Positions 46,266 to 60,111 of a DNA stretch of 64,000 nt are shown here, piece after piece (positions within the stretch are counted from its first letter, which is position 1; each line of letters starts with the position of its first letter). This stretch comes from Chamaea fasciata. Lineage: Eukaryota > Chordata > Aves > Passeriformes > Sylviidae. Where the stretch lies: positions 21,811,740 to 21,875,739 of the forward strand of contig JARCOQ010000012.1 in the NCBI GenBank assembly GCA_029207755.1. The letters run 5' to 3'. Both the position numbers and the translations under genes were made by a program. The notes under the pieces are model-generated. The model did not search any database, was not told the origin of the DNA, and worked only from the letters and a program-made list of their open reading frames with translations.

Positions 46266-47567
46266 GTGAGTGCTGGGCAACGCATGGGACACAGGACAGT
46301 TCTCCACCATCACTCCCTGTTCATCCCCCTCAATTCCCTCTAGATGTACCTCCTCTGTTCCAGCTCTGCCCCAAAGAAAACTGAAATAGCTGGTGTTTAA
46401 ATGGTTGAAAAAGTGGATCCCCTCTAACAGGGCTGAGATTTTTGGAATTCTGTTTTGCTGGGTGTTGCAGAGTGGAGGAAGGAGGAACCCTGATTCTCCA
46501 CTACTGTGTGGCTACGCCTGGGTGAAGTTTTATTTTACTCCTGGGCAGTGCTGTATGTGAGCTGCGAGGTCTCCATCAGACTCTCTCCAATGCAGTGTAT
46601 TTCTTGCACACCTCTGTCCTGTATGCCGCTTCTCCACTGGCTTGTCACAGACCCTTTTACTATGTTGCCCTCTACACATCCATGCAGTTTTTGCCTAATA
46701 ACATCTTCAGGCCCTCAAGTTCCTGTATGGTGACAAATCAAGACAAATTTTTCCTCGTCCCCATTTCCCAGGCCGTTCATGCTGTTGCAAACCTCTCACA
46801 TCTCCCATTTGATTTCTAGACTGAGGAATCCCATTCAGACTTCATATAGAAGCTGCTCTGTACTTATTAATCTTTCCTTGTCCTTTTGTATTTAACCTGA
46901 AGTGCTCCATCTTGGTTTTTGAGATCAGGACAATATGAAATATTTCAAGACTGATGGGGCTGTGGGTTTGGACAGGAAGATGACGATGATGATGATTTTT
47001 ATGGTGTTCATTTTGTAGTGGTTTGTCATATTGCAAAGCCAGGCCGGTTGTGTTTCCTCTCCTGTGTCCCCTCCTGCTGTGGGCTGTCACTTCACCTGTT
47101 CCTCTGGGTCTCCTTTTTCTGCCCACATGCCCCCAGGCGTATTTGCTTGTCAGCAACAAGGGATCCAAGGGATCAGGAGGGGCAGGAGTCTCGTGGGATG
47201 CGCAGGGGAGACCTCGGCAAGCCAGGATTGACCAGGGCTCCTCAGTGTCACCTGAAGGACTTTGATGCAGAAATCCCAGTGGTCTGAGTGGGTCACCTGA
47301 GCACATCTGACAAATCCCACTGTACATACTGTCACCTTGGGGCCAAATCTCTACAAACACCTTGGAAATAAGGTGGTTAAGGAGGTGCCCAGGACATCCT
47401 CACGCAGTACACACAGAGCTGTCAGGACGTGATAAATGTACTGATCCATGGAACTGCTAATACATTTAAAAGCTATGACACTTTCTTCCGTGACCTGTGG
47501 TTTGCTTTGTTCCTTGTGCTTCCATCAGCAACTGAGCTAGCTGAGCAAAGACTCTGCTTTGTTCCAG

Positions 47568-47772
47568 GTGAAGAAAGTTTCTTCACATTCCTTCGCGCAG
47601 AAGCTGCAGATGTCAACATTGGATTGAGCACATATTCCATGAAGGTTGAGAAGACTTTCATCACCACATCAAGCCACACAAGCATGTTCATCAGAAACAG
47701 GAGTAACATCACAGCCCACTTCCAGTGGAAGATGTTTCCTACTGAGGAAGCCGACAATGAAGAGAAGAGGAG
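47568..47772 (+). CDS. HYDIN: HYDIN module exon e4, copy III
   Basis: Identical to copy II, including the weak gttggt donor. Confidence 0.95.
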
Positions 47773-47951
47773 GTTGGTTTGAAAGATACGTTTCAGTGAG
47801 ATACATGGCCCAAGACTGAAACTAATGCATGGCCTCAGGGGCGTGTTGGTGATTTTGAATGGTTTATGCCAAGTAAACCATCCCTGGCATTAGGGTGTGT
47901 GTCCCTGGGCTGCAGGAGCTCAGCACAGCATTCCAGTTCCATTTATACTCC

Positions 47952-48442
47952 AACCAAGGATGGCATTTTGGGAAGGAAAGGTTGATTGCAATGACTGGAT
48001 TTCCTCAAGTTCTAATTGGGCTTTTGCCTCCCTAATCTTCTTCCTACATGACCTGGCAACATCCTTAAACGTTTCCTGAGTTGCCAGCCCCTCTTTGCAA
48101 AGGCAATACGCCCTCTTTTTTCCCCTTAGTTCCTTCCAAATCTCCTTGCCCATCCAGGCTCGTTGTCTTCCCTGTCAGCTCATCTTTCAGCACACAGGGA
48201 CAGTCTGTTCCTGTGCCTTCAAGACTTCTTTCTTGAAGTATGTCCATCCTTCCTGGACCCCTTTGTTTGTAAAGGCTGCTTCCCAAGGTCCTCTCCAAAA
48301 CAATCTCTTGAACAGGCCGAAGGCTGCCTTCCAGAAGACCAGAGTGGAAGTTTTGTTGATGCCCCTCCTTGTTTCACTGAATGTTGAAAACTCTGTTATT
48401 TCACAGTCACTGTACCCCCAGACAGTGGTGAACAGATGAAGT
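47952..48442 (-). mobile_element. CR1-type LINE ORF2 remnant, unit 2
   Basis: Duplicate of 21130-21620 with one or two point differences and the same interrupting stops. Confidence 0.75.
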
Positions 48443-49485
48443 TCTTTTAGTTCTTAGGGAATCTCCTGGTGATATCCAGTACCTGGATCCCAGGGAGGCA
48501 GCAGGCTTCCCTGTGGAACGGATCCGCTCGATATACAGGGCCCTCATTTCCCCTTAGAAGGGATTCACTTACTACCACTACCCTTCTTTTCTTCGTAATA
48601 CTTTTTTCCAATTACATTTATTTTCATGCCAGTTTGTGTCCTAGCCTGTCACCAGGACATTTTGTTTTTCCTTACTTCCAGTCTTAGGGATGGTGTTAGC
48701 TCTAAGGCCTACTCTCCTGCTGTCAGAGATGCTTTTGAGATCTCAGAGCAGAGAGGACTTTTTTTTATGAGAGGAGCTAGTGCAGGATCCTTTCCCTCTC
48801 TGGCCATTCTACTACCATGCACTGGGATGGGACCCAAAAAGCTCTGGATCCTGAAAAGATGATCTCTCCAGGAGTTTGCTGTCTGTCTCCTGCACCAAGA
48901 AGTCCCTTCCCCTCTCACAGCCTCTGTTTTCATGCATATAAAACCTTGGATGTCACTGAAGGGATGCGGTGCCTGAATTCATCAATTTCCTTTGGAAGTG
49001 CTCTGGGATGCTCTTGTGAAAGGCAGAGTAGGGAACAGGGCAGGTCCAAAATGGAAGAAACAAAGAGCGATGCTGGTAACACGTAACCACAACCCAGCTT
49101 CGTCTCCCTTTCCCAGGGAAGTCCTGCAGTGGGTGCTCCGTGATCTTTATCTGCTTCCCCCCGAGCAGCTCAGTGGTAGGAAAAGCCAGCTGAGGTGGCT
49201 GGTGGATTCTCCCTCAGTTTTGGCAGAGGCTTTGAGGCAGGAGATTCTCTTGAGGGATGCTGGCTTTCCAAAGCTCTCCTGAGCTTGCAAGTGTGGAGTA
49301 AAGCTACCTGCTGAGCTTGTGCACAACAGGTTATCTTCTGATCCGATTGGGACCCTCGTGGCTTGGGGTCAGCCCTTGCTGGGGAGCTGCCGCTCCTCCC
49401 CAAGTGCTTTGCTCTCCCGCACTTCCGCTTCTCTCTGCAAATATATTAAATGACCTGCTGGCTTTGTCTCTCCCTGCGGCTGCAG

Positions 49486-49678
49486 GCAGTGTGATTTGCT
49501 GGAGCCACCACCAAAGGTCTGGATGGAAGACTTCATGGAGGAGAAAAAAATAAAGAAGGTGAAGGGCTTTTGTGAAAATCGCACCTCCCTCCTGAGCCAA
49601 AAGGTCCAGGAGGAGAAGGCAAAGGTGCAAGAAGACCCCCTGCTGTTCTCCAATGACTTTTTTTTCATTGAGCCAATG
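49486..49678 (+). CDS. HYDIN: HYDIN module exon e5, copy III
   Basis: Identical to copy II; followed by the same polypyrimidine tract. Confidence 0.92.
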
Positions 49679-49701
49679 GTAAGTGATAGCTGAGAACCTC
49701 A

Positions 49702-49815
49702 TTTTCCTCCTCTTCCTTCTCTTCCTTCTCTTTCTCCTCGTCCTCCTCCTCTTCCTTCTCCTCCTTCTCTTTCTCCTCGTCCTCCTCCTCTTCCTTCTCC
49801 TCCTTCTCCTCCTTC

Positions 49816-49847
<32 letters not shown>

Positions 49848-49889
49848 CTCCTCTTCCTTCTCCTCCTCCTCCTCCTCTTCCTCCTCCCG
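49702..49889. repeat. TCC/TTC polypyrimidine tract, unit 2
   Basis: Counterpart of 22879-23066. It has the same length, in contrast to the GGGAA array. Confidence 0.95.
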
Positions 49890-50935
49890 CCCACCCTACC
49901 CCCGCCCCTTCCCCCGGGTGCGGTCACTCAGCAGGTCCTCAGCTGGCTCGGTGTGCTCAGAGGGAGGGCATGGAGTTTCTGGTGCGGCTGCAGAGCTCAC
50001 TGCTGAAAGTATTTCTGCCCTGCAGGCTCAAGGCAGGGCTGGGAGCCTGACAAAGCTGAGCTCTGCTGCCAGGGCTCGAGCTCAGGGCACTCCGTGTCCT
50101 TGAAGTGTCCACAGGGAGCAGTTTTTGTAGGTAGGGGCTCCCCCGACACGTGCTGCTGCGTGGGGTTCAGCGGAGGGTGTTGGAGCAGTGCCAGTTCACG
50201 GATTGACCTGAAGCATGCAAGGGTTCGCTGGGAAAAGGAGGCCAAATTCAGCCCAAGGTTAATCGTAGAAATGCCTGTCCCTTCCTCTAACCACGACTCG
50301 CACTGTTTGTGAGTCTCCCAGTGTCATCTGTGAGCCTGGACACAAGGGTGGGAGGTTATAATGGGCATTTTGAGTTCTCTTGCACACGGGGACAGTAAAC
50401 CTTTTCTTTTTCTGTTTATGCAAGCAAACGCCCATGTCCTCCCATCAGCCAGAGCCCTGATTCTGAGTATTGGCATTGTGAGAGATGATGAATGCCTGGT
50501 GTCTGCACAGTGCAAAATCCCTTCTCATCCTGGAGTAAATCCTAGAATAATCCCAACCTCTGCTTTCTTTGAAAAAAGGTTAAACTAATATTTTTCTTTC
50601 CAAGGAAGGGGATCGTGTTCTTGGTTACTCCTATGGCCCATCTAAGGCCAAGAGCCACCAGTGCACAATGGCAGTTAGGTACCACTGTAGCTGACTGCAG
50701 CATGATGTGACCAGGAGCTTGTGTCAGAGCAGCAGGAACATTGTGGAGAGTGGGGGCTGATCAGCTGAGCATTGAGAGCGCCCAGTGGTGTGTTGAGCTG
50801 GGTTTAGAGTGTTTCCTTGGGCTCCTTATGTTGTTCACTCATCACTGATGCTCTGAAGAAAGGCTTAGAGGAGTGGTTGAAAACAAGAAGTGTGAAGTTT
50901 GAAGATAAATCTTTTTCTGTCTCTTTCTGTTTCAG

Positions 50936-51035
50936 GAGGGAGAGATTGGGCCACGTTGTTCGGCTGAAATCAAGGTGACCTTTAAACCCCTGGAAGCACT
51001 GGAGTATCAGAGTGTGGCCTACTGTGACATCTCAG
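50936..51035 (+). CDS. HYDIN: HYDIN module exon e6, copy III
   Basis: Identical to copy II. Confidence 0.96.
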
Positions 51036-51756
51036 GTACAGCTCCTTTCCCCTGCTTCTCTCACCCACAGTGAAGCCATGGAGCAAGCCTGAGCCCACTG
51101 GGCTCCCATGTAACTGCTGGGAAGAGTTCCTGGTCAGCAGGGCAGTGCTGGCACATCCCCAGTGTCCCTGCAGCTTCCAGGGAGTCTCCCATGCAAGGCC
51201 AGGGCTCGGAACACCTGTGTCTGGATTGCTGATCCCAGAACAACCCAGGCAGTGCAGGGAGATGTTTTCATGGCACGGCTTTGCCAGCATTTCCTCAAAG
51301 GCCAAGGAGCTGCAGAGCAGAACAGCTTTAGTGAACAAGCACTAAGCCCCTCTAGACCACTGACCTCCAGGATGGGTCCATTTGACGTGGATCCATCATC
51401 AGGCAGTAGGAGCTGAGTTAGAAATGTGCTCCCTGAGCCTGGATCACCTCCAGACACCACCAGGCCAGCGGAGGCGGAGCCCCGCTGAGCCCAGGGTGTT
51501 GGTAGAAGGACCACCCTTGGCCAGCACCTGCTTCTCTCCCTGTGTGGGAATTGTCACCTTGCAGCTCTCAGTCTGTGCAAACAGAACACAGTGCCGAGTG
51601 TCAGAAGTGGAGGACAGCAGTCCTGTGCTGCTGGGCCAGGTGGTTTGGCAGTTGTTGCCTGGCAGTTTGCCAGGTAGCAATTGCCAAAGTCTTTGTGAGC
51701 TTTGTGCCTTCAATGAATGGATTTCAAAGCTCCTCTAAGTGCATGGGGAGGAAACC

Positions 51757-52036
51757 CTAGAGTCATAGTATGTTAAGGATGGAACGGACCTCAAAGACTG
51801 TCTAGTGCCAAGGCCCCTGCCATGGGCAGGGACACCTCCCACTAGACCAGGTAGCTCCAAGCCCCATCCAGCCTGGCTTTGAACACTTTCAGGGCTGGAA
51901 CCTCCACAACTCCCCTGGGGAACCTACTCCAGCGTCTCACCACCTCACAGTAAAAAAATTCTTCTCAATATCTAACCTAAATTTCCTTTCTTTCAATTTA
52001 TACCTGTCACTCCTTGGCCTGTCGCTACAGGACACC
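51757..52036 (-). mobile_element. CR1 LINE 3' end fragment, unit 2
   Basis: Duplicate of 24933-25210. Confidence 0.88.
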
Positions 52037-52277
52037 AGAGATGTTTTAAACTCAGCAAACTGGTGGCTAAAATTGGAAACCAGCCCAAGGAATGGGTTAG
52101 AAATTGCAAGTCAGCCCCAGGGGATATCTCCTGAGGGAAGAGAAGGGTCCATATCTTCTGCTGCAGCATCAAGAGCTGGTTGCATGCAGCTCAGAATCAG
52201 GGTCTAGCATTGAGGCAGCCTGGAAAATCCAGTAGAACAGAGGGAATTATTGTACTGAAATGGACATCTCTCCCCAG

Positions 52278-52396
52278 GCCGTGAGAGCAGGCTGGCCCTG
52301 CGCCTCAGAGGGGAAGGCCGCGGACCCTTGGTTGAACTCAGCTGTGATACCCTGAACCTTGGGGAAGTTTTTGTCAAAACCGCCCACACCCATGAG
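52278..52396 (+). CDS. HYDIN: HYDIN module exon e7, copy III
   Basis: Identical to copy II; joins in phase 0 to e8 at 53572. Confidence 0.95.
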
Positions 52397-53571
52397 GTGA
52401 GCACCAGGGGTTGGGATGGATCCTGATGGCTCCTGAGGCAGCAGCAAGCCTGGTGGACCTGTGGAATTCCTGGCAACCTGGGCAGTTGTGAGCAGGGAAT
52501 AGCTGATGCACTGGTCAAATCTGGGCGCGGGGGGGGGGGTGTTCCAGAAAAATGTGTCTGTTGTTCATGAAGCCCCAGTCCCTTCTTTTGGGCAGCCTTC
52601 CATAGGGATCAGCTGGGAGGCTTCCTGCAAAACAACCCCTTTTGACCCAACGCTGGGTCAAAAAGCTGTTCAGAGGCTTTTGTGGCAGCACCAGACACAA
52701 GGCACCTTTGTACTGGGCTGTTCAGAAGCAGCTGGGACAAGCTGGCTACATTTGAGCTTCAGTCCACCGCAAACAACTTTTAGTCAAGTGTCTCCTGCTC
52801 ATTCCTGGAAGTCACAGGAAAGCCATCCAGCCTCCTGGCTCAGTGCAGGCCCTTGCAAAGGGCTTGAGGATTCTTTCCCTTGCTGTCCAATCCCTCACCA
52901 CACTTCAGGCTTGGTGCATCTCTGGCTCTACAAAGAGAAAAGTGTTCCTGGGAATAAAGCAAAAGATTTTTCTACCTATTTGCCTCCCCCCTGTTGGGGG
53001 TCAAGTTTGCAAAAAAAAAGAGAGAGCAACTGAAAGAGGCAGAAAACGAGGCACTACATCATGCCAGACACTTTCAGAAGTTTGGTTGTGGAAGGGAAAG
53101 ACACGTTGAGTTTTCTTACCAAAAGATGGCGCTGTCTGTACATTTTGATGTTGATGCCTCCTTCTCAGTGTATTGTTTTCACGGTATGGGAAAAGGTAAA
53201 TGCGTAGATACGGTACTGCTGGAGCTGCGCTGACTGGGGCAGCAGCAGCTCTGTGGTGATTCACTACGCAGCTGCAATCACCCCACGTTGCTCTCAGGGC
53301 CAGGTCTGAATGAGCTTGGTGCTACTGACCAGAGGTGGACTGCTCTGTGTCCGTGGGATAACCCCAGGGTGACTCCAGTTATGAGGAGTTATGTGAGCTT
53401 CGCATGAAAACCCAAAGGCAGAACTTGTCCTGTTGTATTTTTTTGACTTCTGCCGTCCAGCAGCACAAAGCATCTTCTGCCTTTTCTGGGTGTTAATTGC
53501 GCCATTAGAAAATGACTCCCAAGAAGGGAAGATTTCACGTGTACTTGCATTTTGTTTTCTTGCTGCTGCAG

Positions 53572-53795
53572 GTGAAACTGATGAACAAAGGAGTTCTTGA
53601 TGCTCCCTTCACCTATATCCCTTCAAACACGGAAGTGGGCTGCTGCTTCAAGTTTGTACCCGAGGAGGGCCTCATTGCACCAGGTGGGATCCAGACTATT
53701 CAGATCTCCTTGGATGCCGCCGTGTTGGGGCGGTTTGAGGAACCATTCCAGTTCCGTGTGGCTGGATCTCCTACACCTGTGATCCTGACCATCGA
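53572..53795 (+). CDS. HYDIN: HYDIN module exon e8, copy III
   Basis: One silent change (Thr acg to aca near the end); protein unchanged. Confidence 0.95.
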
Positions 53796-55623
53796 GTAAG
53801 GACTCTGGGAGCTTACTCTGGGTGGGCACATCTGTAGCTGTCTCTGGGACATCCCCCACCTACCTCATTTTGGGGTCGGGCAGAGAAAAAAGATGTTTCC
53901 TGAGGTCTTAATCTCTGCTCTGATCCTGGCATTGCCTTAGTGTGGGGGTGCCTGCTGCCCTGTGTGGTACCCGGGAGCTGGAATGACTCCTCCCTGCAGG
54001 GATGTCCCTCTGCCTTGGGCCATGGCAGGCAGTGGCATGGATCAGCTTTGGGCAGTAGCAGTGTTTTTAAAAACTTCTGTTAATAATCCATCCCAAACGG
54101 GCAGCAGCAGCCTCCCCTCACTTCTCATGGCCATGCATGGAGGCAGGCTGTGCTCCGAGCTCCTGTGCAGAGTGCTCTGCTACCTCCTTTCCACAGCCAG
54201 GAAAAGGCTGATGTGGGAGACAGGGAACTGTGCAGCAGGAACTGTCCCAAGGACATGGGCTTCATCCCATAATCCTGGCCCTGCAGAAGGGAGAAGGGGT
54301 GATGATGGGGGAGGCAGAGCTCAGTCCTCAGGACCACAGCAGCATGAGGGCTTGTCCCTGCTAGCCTGAGGCGTGTGCTGGTAGGATAACGTAGTGTAAG
54401 CAGGAAAGCTGATGCTGGCTGCTCTGGAGCTTTGGAGCTAGGCTGCTGCTGTTGGGAGGCACTGGATCAGGGCAATAAAGAAATGAAAGCAATCTGCAGT
54501 TGATTATACCAATAAGATAAGGGAGATGGATTAAAAAGAACATGAAACTTATTACTTAGCAGGAGAACAGTGTTGACTAGGTCTGCCCATAGTAGAGAAA
54601 CAACTACACTGGCTTTGCTTTTGGAGAAAAAGTGCTGCTATTTTTATTTTGGAAATCAAGAGGGAACCTTTCACCATCAAATAATTGATTCTCCTCTGTC
54701 CCTCCCCCAAACTGGTCATGCGTGGGATGTTATTCCATAAGCAGCTTTCTCCTTGAGCAAGAGAAGGTGTCTCTTGTTGAGATGTGTAGAGCGGAGCCAG
54801 GGGCAGTCCTGTGAACACAGTAGAAGACACAGTTCACTGGTCCTTGACTTTTAACCAAAAGGCAGGGTGCGCATTAATTGGCGTCAACCATGAAATAAAC
54901 TCGTGTTGGGCAGCTTCAAGTGCTGCCTTCAGTGGATGTTGGTGACTTTTAGTGCCTGTCTGCTGAGTTCAAGGCCAGGGGAGGAGGTGTGGTAGATTCA
55001 GGACACCCATGTTTGGTTGTTTAAGCTATTGCTCCTGGCTGTGCCAGCTGGTGCACTAGTGACAAGCTGGTCCTTTCCTCTAGGATTCATCTGTCTACTG
55101 TGTAGAACTGTTAATGCTCTTTTTGGAGGATGTTTGGGGCTCCCCTGGCTTCATGTCTCAAAACTCTGTCTGTAATGATTGTGTGGGTCAAAATCTCCTG
55201 AGAAAGCTCCTCCATGGGAAGACCAGTTACAGCCAAGTAGCAAAGCAGGGAACCTGTGGCTGGAAAGGCTGGTTACAGAAGTTTGTGGGGACACCTTTAT
55301 GTCCATCCCATTACAGATGGGGAAACTGAGGCACGGAGACACATCTGGGTAGGTGTTCAGGGTCCCCCATGGGACCACCGGCAACTTGGGGGCTTTTCCT
55401 GCCTGCCCTGCGTCCAAAGCCCCATCAGTGGCTGTGGGCTGCTGGCCTCTTGGCTTTAGCTGCCTCCTGTGCACATGGACACTGTGCTGAGCACATGGTG
55501 GTGTGTTGATTTGAAACCCACGATGCCCCTGACACCAGGTTTTGTGCCCCCAAGCCACGACAGCCGGAGGCTTTGCAATTCCCTTTAATGCAGCCATTTC
55601 CTCCTGTGTCCCTGTCATAGCAG

Positions 55624-55691
55624 GGGGTGTGTCGTCGGGCCGACTTTACACTTCGACACCGATGAGCTCGACTTCGGTGACATCTCCTTTG
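55624..55691 (+). CDS. HYDIN: HYDIN module exon e9, copy III
   Basis: Coding sequence unchanged. The acceptor region reads catagcag instead of catcgcag, with the AG preserved. Confidence 0.9.
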
Positions 55692-56151
55692 GTGAGTGTT
55701 CCCTGCGCTGGGACACAGCGGGAGGGATCTGTGTGCTCCAAAATGGAGCACTTGAACGTAAAAGCATCCAGCACTGCTCATGTTCTGCCACAACAGCCTC
55801 TTCAGGGTGTGAACTGCAGGTGCCTCAGGTAGCATTTTGCCATTGTGGGATCAAATAGGAGCAAGTATTTTCTGGTGTCTCTGTCCTGGTTTAAAAGACA
55901 GATTCTGCCAAGGAAGGTGGCAATCTTCACGGAATGGAATGATGACCCTCCTCTCTCCAAATTACTATACCTTTGAAATTACAGGGCTTCCAGGCAAAAA
56001 TATGGAAAAGGAATAGCAGTTCGTTACTAGAGTATATCCGGACAGCACAGACAACAACGCAATGCCAGAAGTTTCCAACCCACCGAGTCCTGTTTTCCCC
56101 TTTGGTGTGGTTATGATCACAGGCTGGAGGAGCGGTGGGCTCTGGCAGGGC

Positions 56152-56472
56152 AGTGATTTCCCTCCCAGCCGGCACGGGCAGGGAGGGAAGGAGGAAATCG
56201 CTGCTTTTGCAAACTACGGGCAGCAGGAGATGTGGGCACTGGCAATCGGGAGCAGGCAGAAGCGGGGACGGCGGGCAGGTTCGATCACGGTGCTGAGCCC
56301 GGCGTCAAGCGCACGACGTCCCGCAGCAGCACGCTGCCGACCTTCCCGAGCCCCGGCGGAAGGACGGAAAGGTCTGCCCCCTGCAAACCTCGGCTCCGAC
56401 TTCACAACCGCCCGCGGCATCACGGCACAGCTCCCAAAGAGCCCCGGATGGAAAAGCCCACCCGCACAGCCG
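56152..56472. promoter_or_regulatory. Intronic CpG-rich island, unit 3
   Basis: Third copy of the island, matching unit 1 in retaining the ccggcgga CpG. Confidence 0.45.
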
Positions 56473-57746
56473 AGACCACCCCAAACCCCCTGTATTTCCC
56501 TTCCCAGACTGAGGCCAAAATTCACTACGAAACCTAAACTCATAACAATGAAGTTGTTGAACGTTTTAAGAAAACTAATTGCCTCTCCTGATCTGATTCT
56601 TCGCCACCCTGCATCACCACTGAGGCACTTGTTAAGTTGCCTTTTGAATAAATGAAACAAGAAAGGCAACAGGTAGAAACGCATTCCTAAGGTCTCTTCA
56701 GCTGAAGGCAGCTGTTGTATCTTTGCTTCTTTTTAACTGTTGTTGACTGTTGTCTGCATGTGGTGACCTCAGTCTCATTTGAGGTTTTGACATCTGTGTT
56801 TGTCCCTTTTGTGCTTCTCTTGCCTCCCTGCTGGAGTCCCTGCTGGAGCCGGCAGTGATTACTGTTGATGGGCACAGAGAAGCTCTGGGCTGCGCCTGCA
56901 GTTGTTTTTTTCCCCCACCTGTGTTCAAATGACTCTTGGTGAGCAGGCCTGGGGAGAAGTCTCCTCCCCACAGAGCTGGCCAGCCAGTCCACTGCAGAGC
57001 GGGTTGTGGCTGGTGTCCGGGCTCTGCAGGACATCCCCACCATGCGTGGCACTATCTCTGGCTTTCCAATATGGAAAGCAAATCTCAGAGTTAAGGTGGG
57101 GTAAACCCTTGCAGGCAGCAATCACAGTGAGTAGTATGGGTGCGATGTCCCCGCTTGTTGGGTCAAGGCTCGGGTTTGCCTCCAGCTGAGTGGGCTCTGA
57201 GCTGTCACATGCCCAGTCTGTTTGGCCCAAACCAAAAGACGCCTTAAGAATTCTGCAGAGAGAAACTGCATTAGGGTGCTTTGCATCACGTTCTAGTTCC
57301 TGATTTCATCCTCACTTTCTTCTGCTGTAGCTTCTTCTCAATGGCGACTCACTCTTTATGTATCTTGAAAAGGGTAGGAGTGTTGGCAGACTTAACAGGG
57401 AATTTTACAGTTTGAATTTTCAGAGGAAATGCTTGGTCTGGGTGCACAGTCATCAGGGAGAAATAACTGGTGCTGGTTTGGGGCAGGTGAGGGAGCTTCT
57501 CCCCATCAGAAAGAGAGAAGCTTGCAGTGTTGAGCAGGGCTAAGAGCAGGCATTTTCAAGGCTACAGTCTGGAATCAGTGTTAAAGGGAACTAAGTGACG
57601 ACTAATTCCTCTTGCAGCTTCTCAGTAATCTGTAGTTCAGATAATAAAGAGCTAAACTCCAATCACGCTTTCATGCTACCAGGGTATTCCCACCAGGAGT
57701 CACGACATAACTGGTGCCTAAATGGATATTTGTGTCCTTTTCCTAG

Positions 57747-57955
57747 GCTTTCCCTACACCAAGACCTGTCGCCTCACTAACACCTCCCGGGTGTCGGACG
57801 ATGGCACTCAGCCTGCTGTTAGCAGCTTTGAGCAAATACTCAGCGACAGTGAGCCCTCCTGGAGGGAGGGAATTCATTTTTCTGTGAAGCCAAGGGAGTT
57901 TACACTGAACCCCAGCGAAAGGACCCTCCAATCCCAGGAACACCAGGATATCGAG
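57747..57955 (+). CDS. HYDIN: HYDIN module exon e10, copy III
   Basis: One silent change (Ser tcg to tcc) just before the RVSDDG join; otherwise as copy I. Confidence 0.9.
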
Positions 57956-58767
57956 GTATGGGAAGAGTCCAGCCACACACACTTCAGCAGCGGGTCTGAA
58001 GCTTCACGGGAGTGTGGGAGGGCTTTAGCTCTGATGCCAGCTCTGATCATCGTGTGAGCGAGGATCTGCACTGGCGTGGGGCCTCTGTGAGCTGGGTTAC
58101 TCGGGACGTTCCTGAAGGAGCACTGATTTGTTTCCAAAATCACAAGCTGAAATCATGTCCCATATGGTCAAGTACTGAAGGCATTTTGGTGTTTTTGAGA
58201 GCAATGTCTTTGATTGCAAGTGGGCAGAGGACGGACGAGGACCAAAGGTGGCTGTTAGAGAGATGTCATTATATAAAGCAGTTTGCTTTTCTTCTTGGTC
58301 TCATTTCTCCTGTCCTGGGGAGTAGAATGATTTGTGTTCACTGCAGGGATCTCCAGTGAAGGCAAACAACTCTGCGGCCATGAACTGCCCAGCACCTGCT
58401 GGCCCACGCTTTGTCTTCAGCTTCCTGCTGTAAAGCTGAACTCATTCTGTTCAAGTCAGCAGATTTCCACTGCATTTATGTCATTGTAGTCAGATGAAAA
58501 TTTGCCCCTTGATTTGAATACAGTGCTGCACAGAGCTTTAGTCTAATGTTTTAATTTAGCTGACCTATGCCCTGATAGCAAGGTGTGCTTAACAAATCTG
58601 GTATTTGCCAGAAGGCTTTTGTCACTCTTAGAGACTGTGCTCTACACGTGGAGCGGCAGAAGAATTAAGGCAAAATCCTCCCTTTTCTTACCACAAAAAC
58701 TGGAGGACATCACACGTGAGTCATGAGCTTTTGTAAAGAAGAATTTACTGCTCTTCTCTTCCACCAG

Positions 58768-58868
58768 GTGACCCTGTGTTCCAACACTGTGACGGAATAC
58801 AACCGGAAATTGCTGGTGGACCTGGAGTGGTTTGGCAAGGGAGTGGCATCACTGATCATCAAGGCCAG
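58768..58868 (+). CDS. HYDIN: HYDIN module exon e11, copy III
   Basis: Coding sequence identical to the other copies. Confidence 0.93.
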
Positions 58869-60111
58869 GTACCAACACTTCCCTGGCCTCCCCCAGCGCA
58901 CTGCCTTGCACAGGACGTGCTGGCTGCAGCTCCCAAGGAGACGTGTTGTTTAATGACCTCATGTTCTGCCCAGCTGGACATGAGAACAGCAGTGCTTGAA
59001 AAGCAGCCTGTGGTGAAAAGCAGCCCTGCTGACAGCCCAGCGTGGTCCTGGGTCGTTTTCTAAAGGGACCAGGAATGATATCATTTATTGACCTGGTGCT
59101 TGAGGTGAAGCAAATTTCCCAAGGGCCTCCTCGCCTTCTTCCTGCAAGAGGTGGAGTTGTGCTGGGTTGCAACCAGCCCGCGTTGGCTTGGGGCACACCA
59201 AGCAGTCTGCTGAGGGTCAGGGTCTGGTTCTGTTAACGAGGGCACGTGACAGTGGGGAAGTGGCTCACAGCAAGAGAAGTGAGGGCAGGATCTTCAGAGG
59301 GGAAATCAGTCCTTGATGTGGCAGGTCAGCTCTACTTTTTCCCCTTCTCTCTGCTTCCTGTTTTGAGCTTTGATGTTCTCAGGCTTAAAGCAAAAGTTGT
59401 TCTTGCTCCAGCAGAATTCCATCCTGCTGTGCTGCTCTAGGTGTCAGTTTAATGACAAGAGGGATGCAGTTCCCTGGTGCTGTTCCCACTCCCAGGCAGA
59501 GCCATCTCGTCAGTGCCTGGGCTGCCATGTTTGAAAAGCAAGTGCCATTGGGGACAGTCAGTGTTTGGACCTGTGGAGTGAAGGACCAGGGGAGTTGTAG
59601 GAACTGGGAGGGAGTGATCTCCCACTCTGTGGGGCAGGTGATGTCTCATGCCCTCCAAGGCTGGGGCAAACAGCTGAGTTCTCAGGCAGGGTAACAGCAC
59701 CATGGGAGAGAAGGGAGTCCTTTTTACTGAGACACTAGAGTCGTGTGTTCCTGGAGCCTTACTGAGCACTGATCCCTGTTGGGAAGGCTCCCCCAGAGCT
59801 CATGGATCACTGGGACTGTTCCAGGAGTTCTTGCAAACCTTCTTGGGTGAAGGAGGGGCTGAGGCAGCTGTGGGACCAAGTGCTCTGCCTGGGGCACTTG
59901 GCAGCCTCTGGGTGCTGCCTCTCAGGTTTTGCCCCTCCTCGACAAGACATGTTTGAGTGGGAAGACTTTGAAGGCAATTTTTCACCGTAGGGCTGTTAAA
60001 TGTGTATTTGACAGTGACAAAGGTGTTGTGCTCCATTTCACAATCTTTGGGGGTAAACGTTCTCCATTCTCTCAGTATCTCTGATTCCCTTGGGGTCATC
60101 TCTTTGCCCAG

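Larger units (their letters stand above)
26721..53547 (+). repeat. Tandem unit 2 of the HYDIN array (26,827 bp)
   Basis: Head-to-tail copy of unit 1 with the same exon and intron layout. The offset from unit 1 is +26720 at the start, +26711 after a 10-bp deletion near 36787, +26822 after the expanded GGGAA array, and +26827 at the end. It holds e8-e16 of module copy II and e1-e7 of copy III. Introns not listed separately hold the same content as those of unit 1. All its splice borders are canonical GT-AG. Confidence 0.95.
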
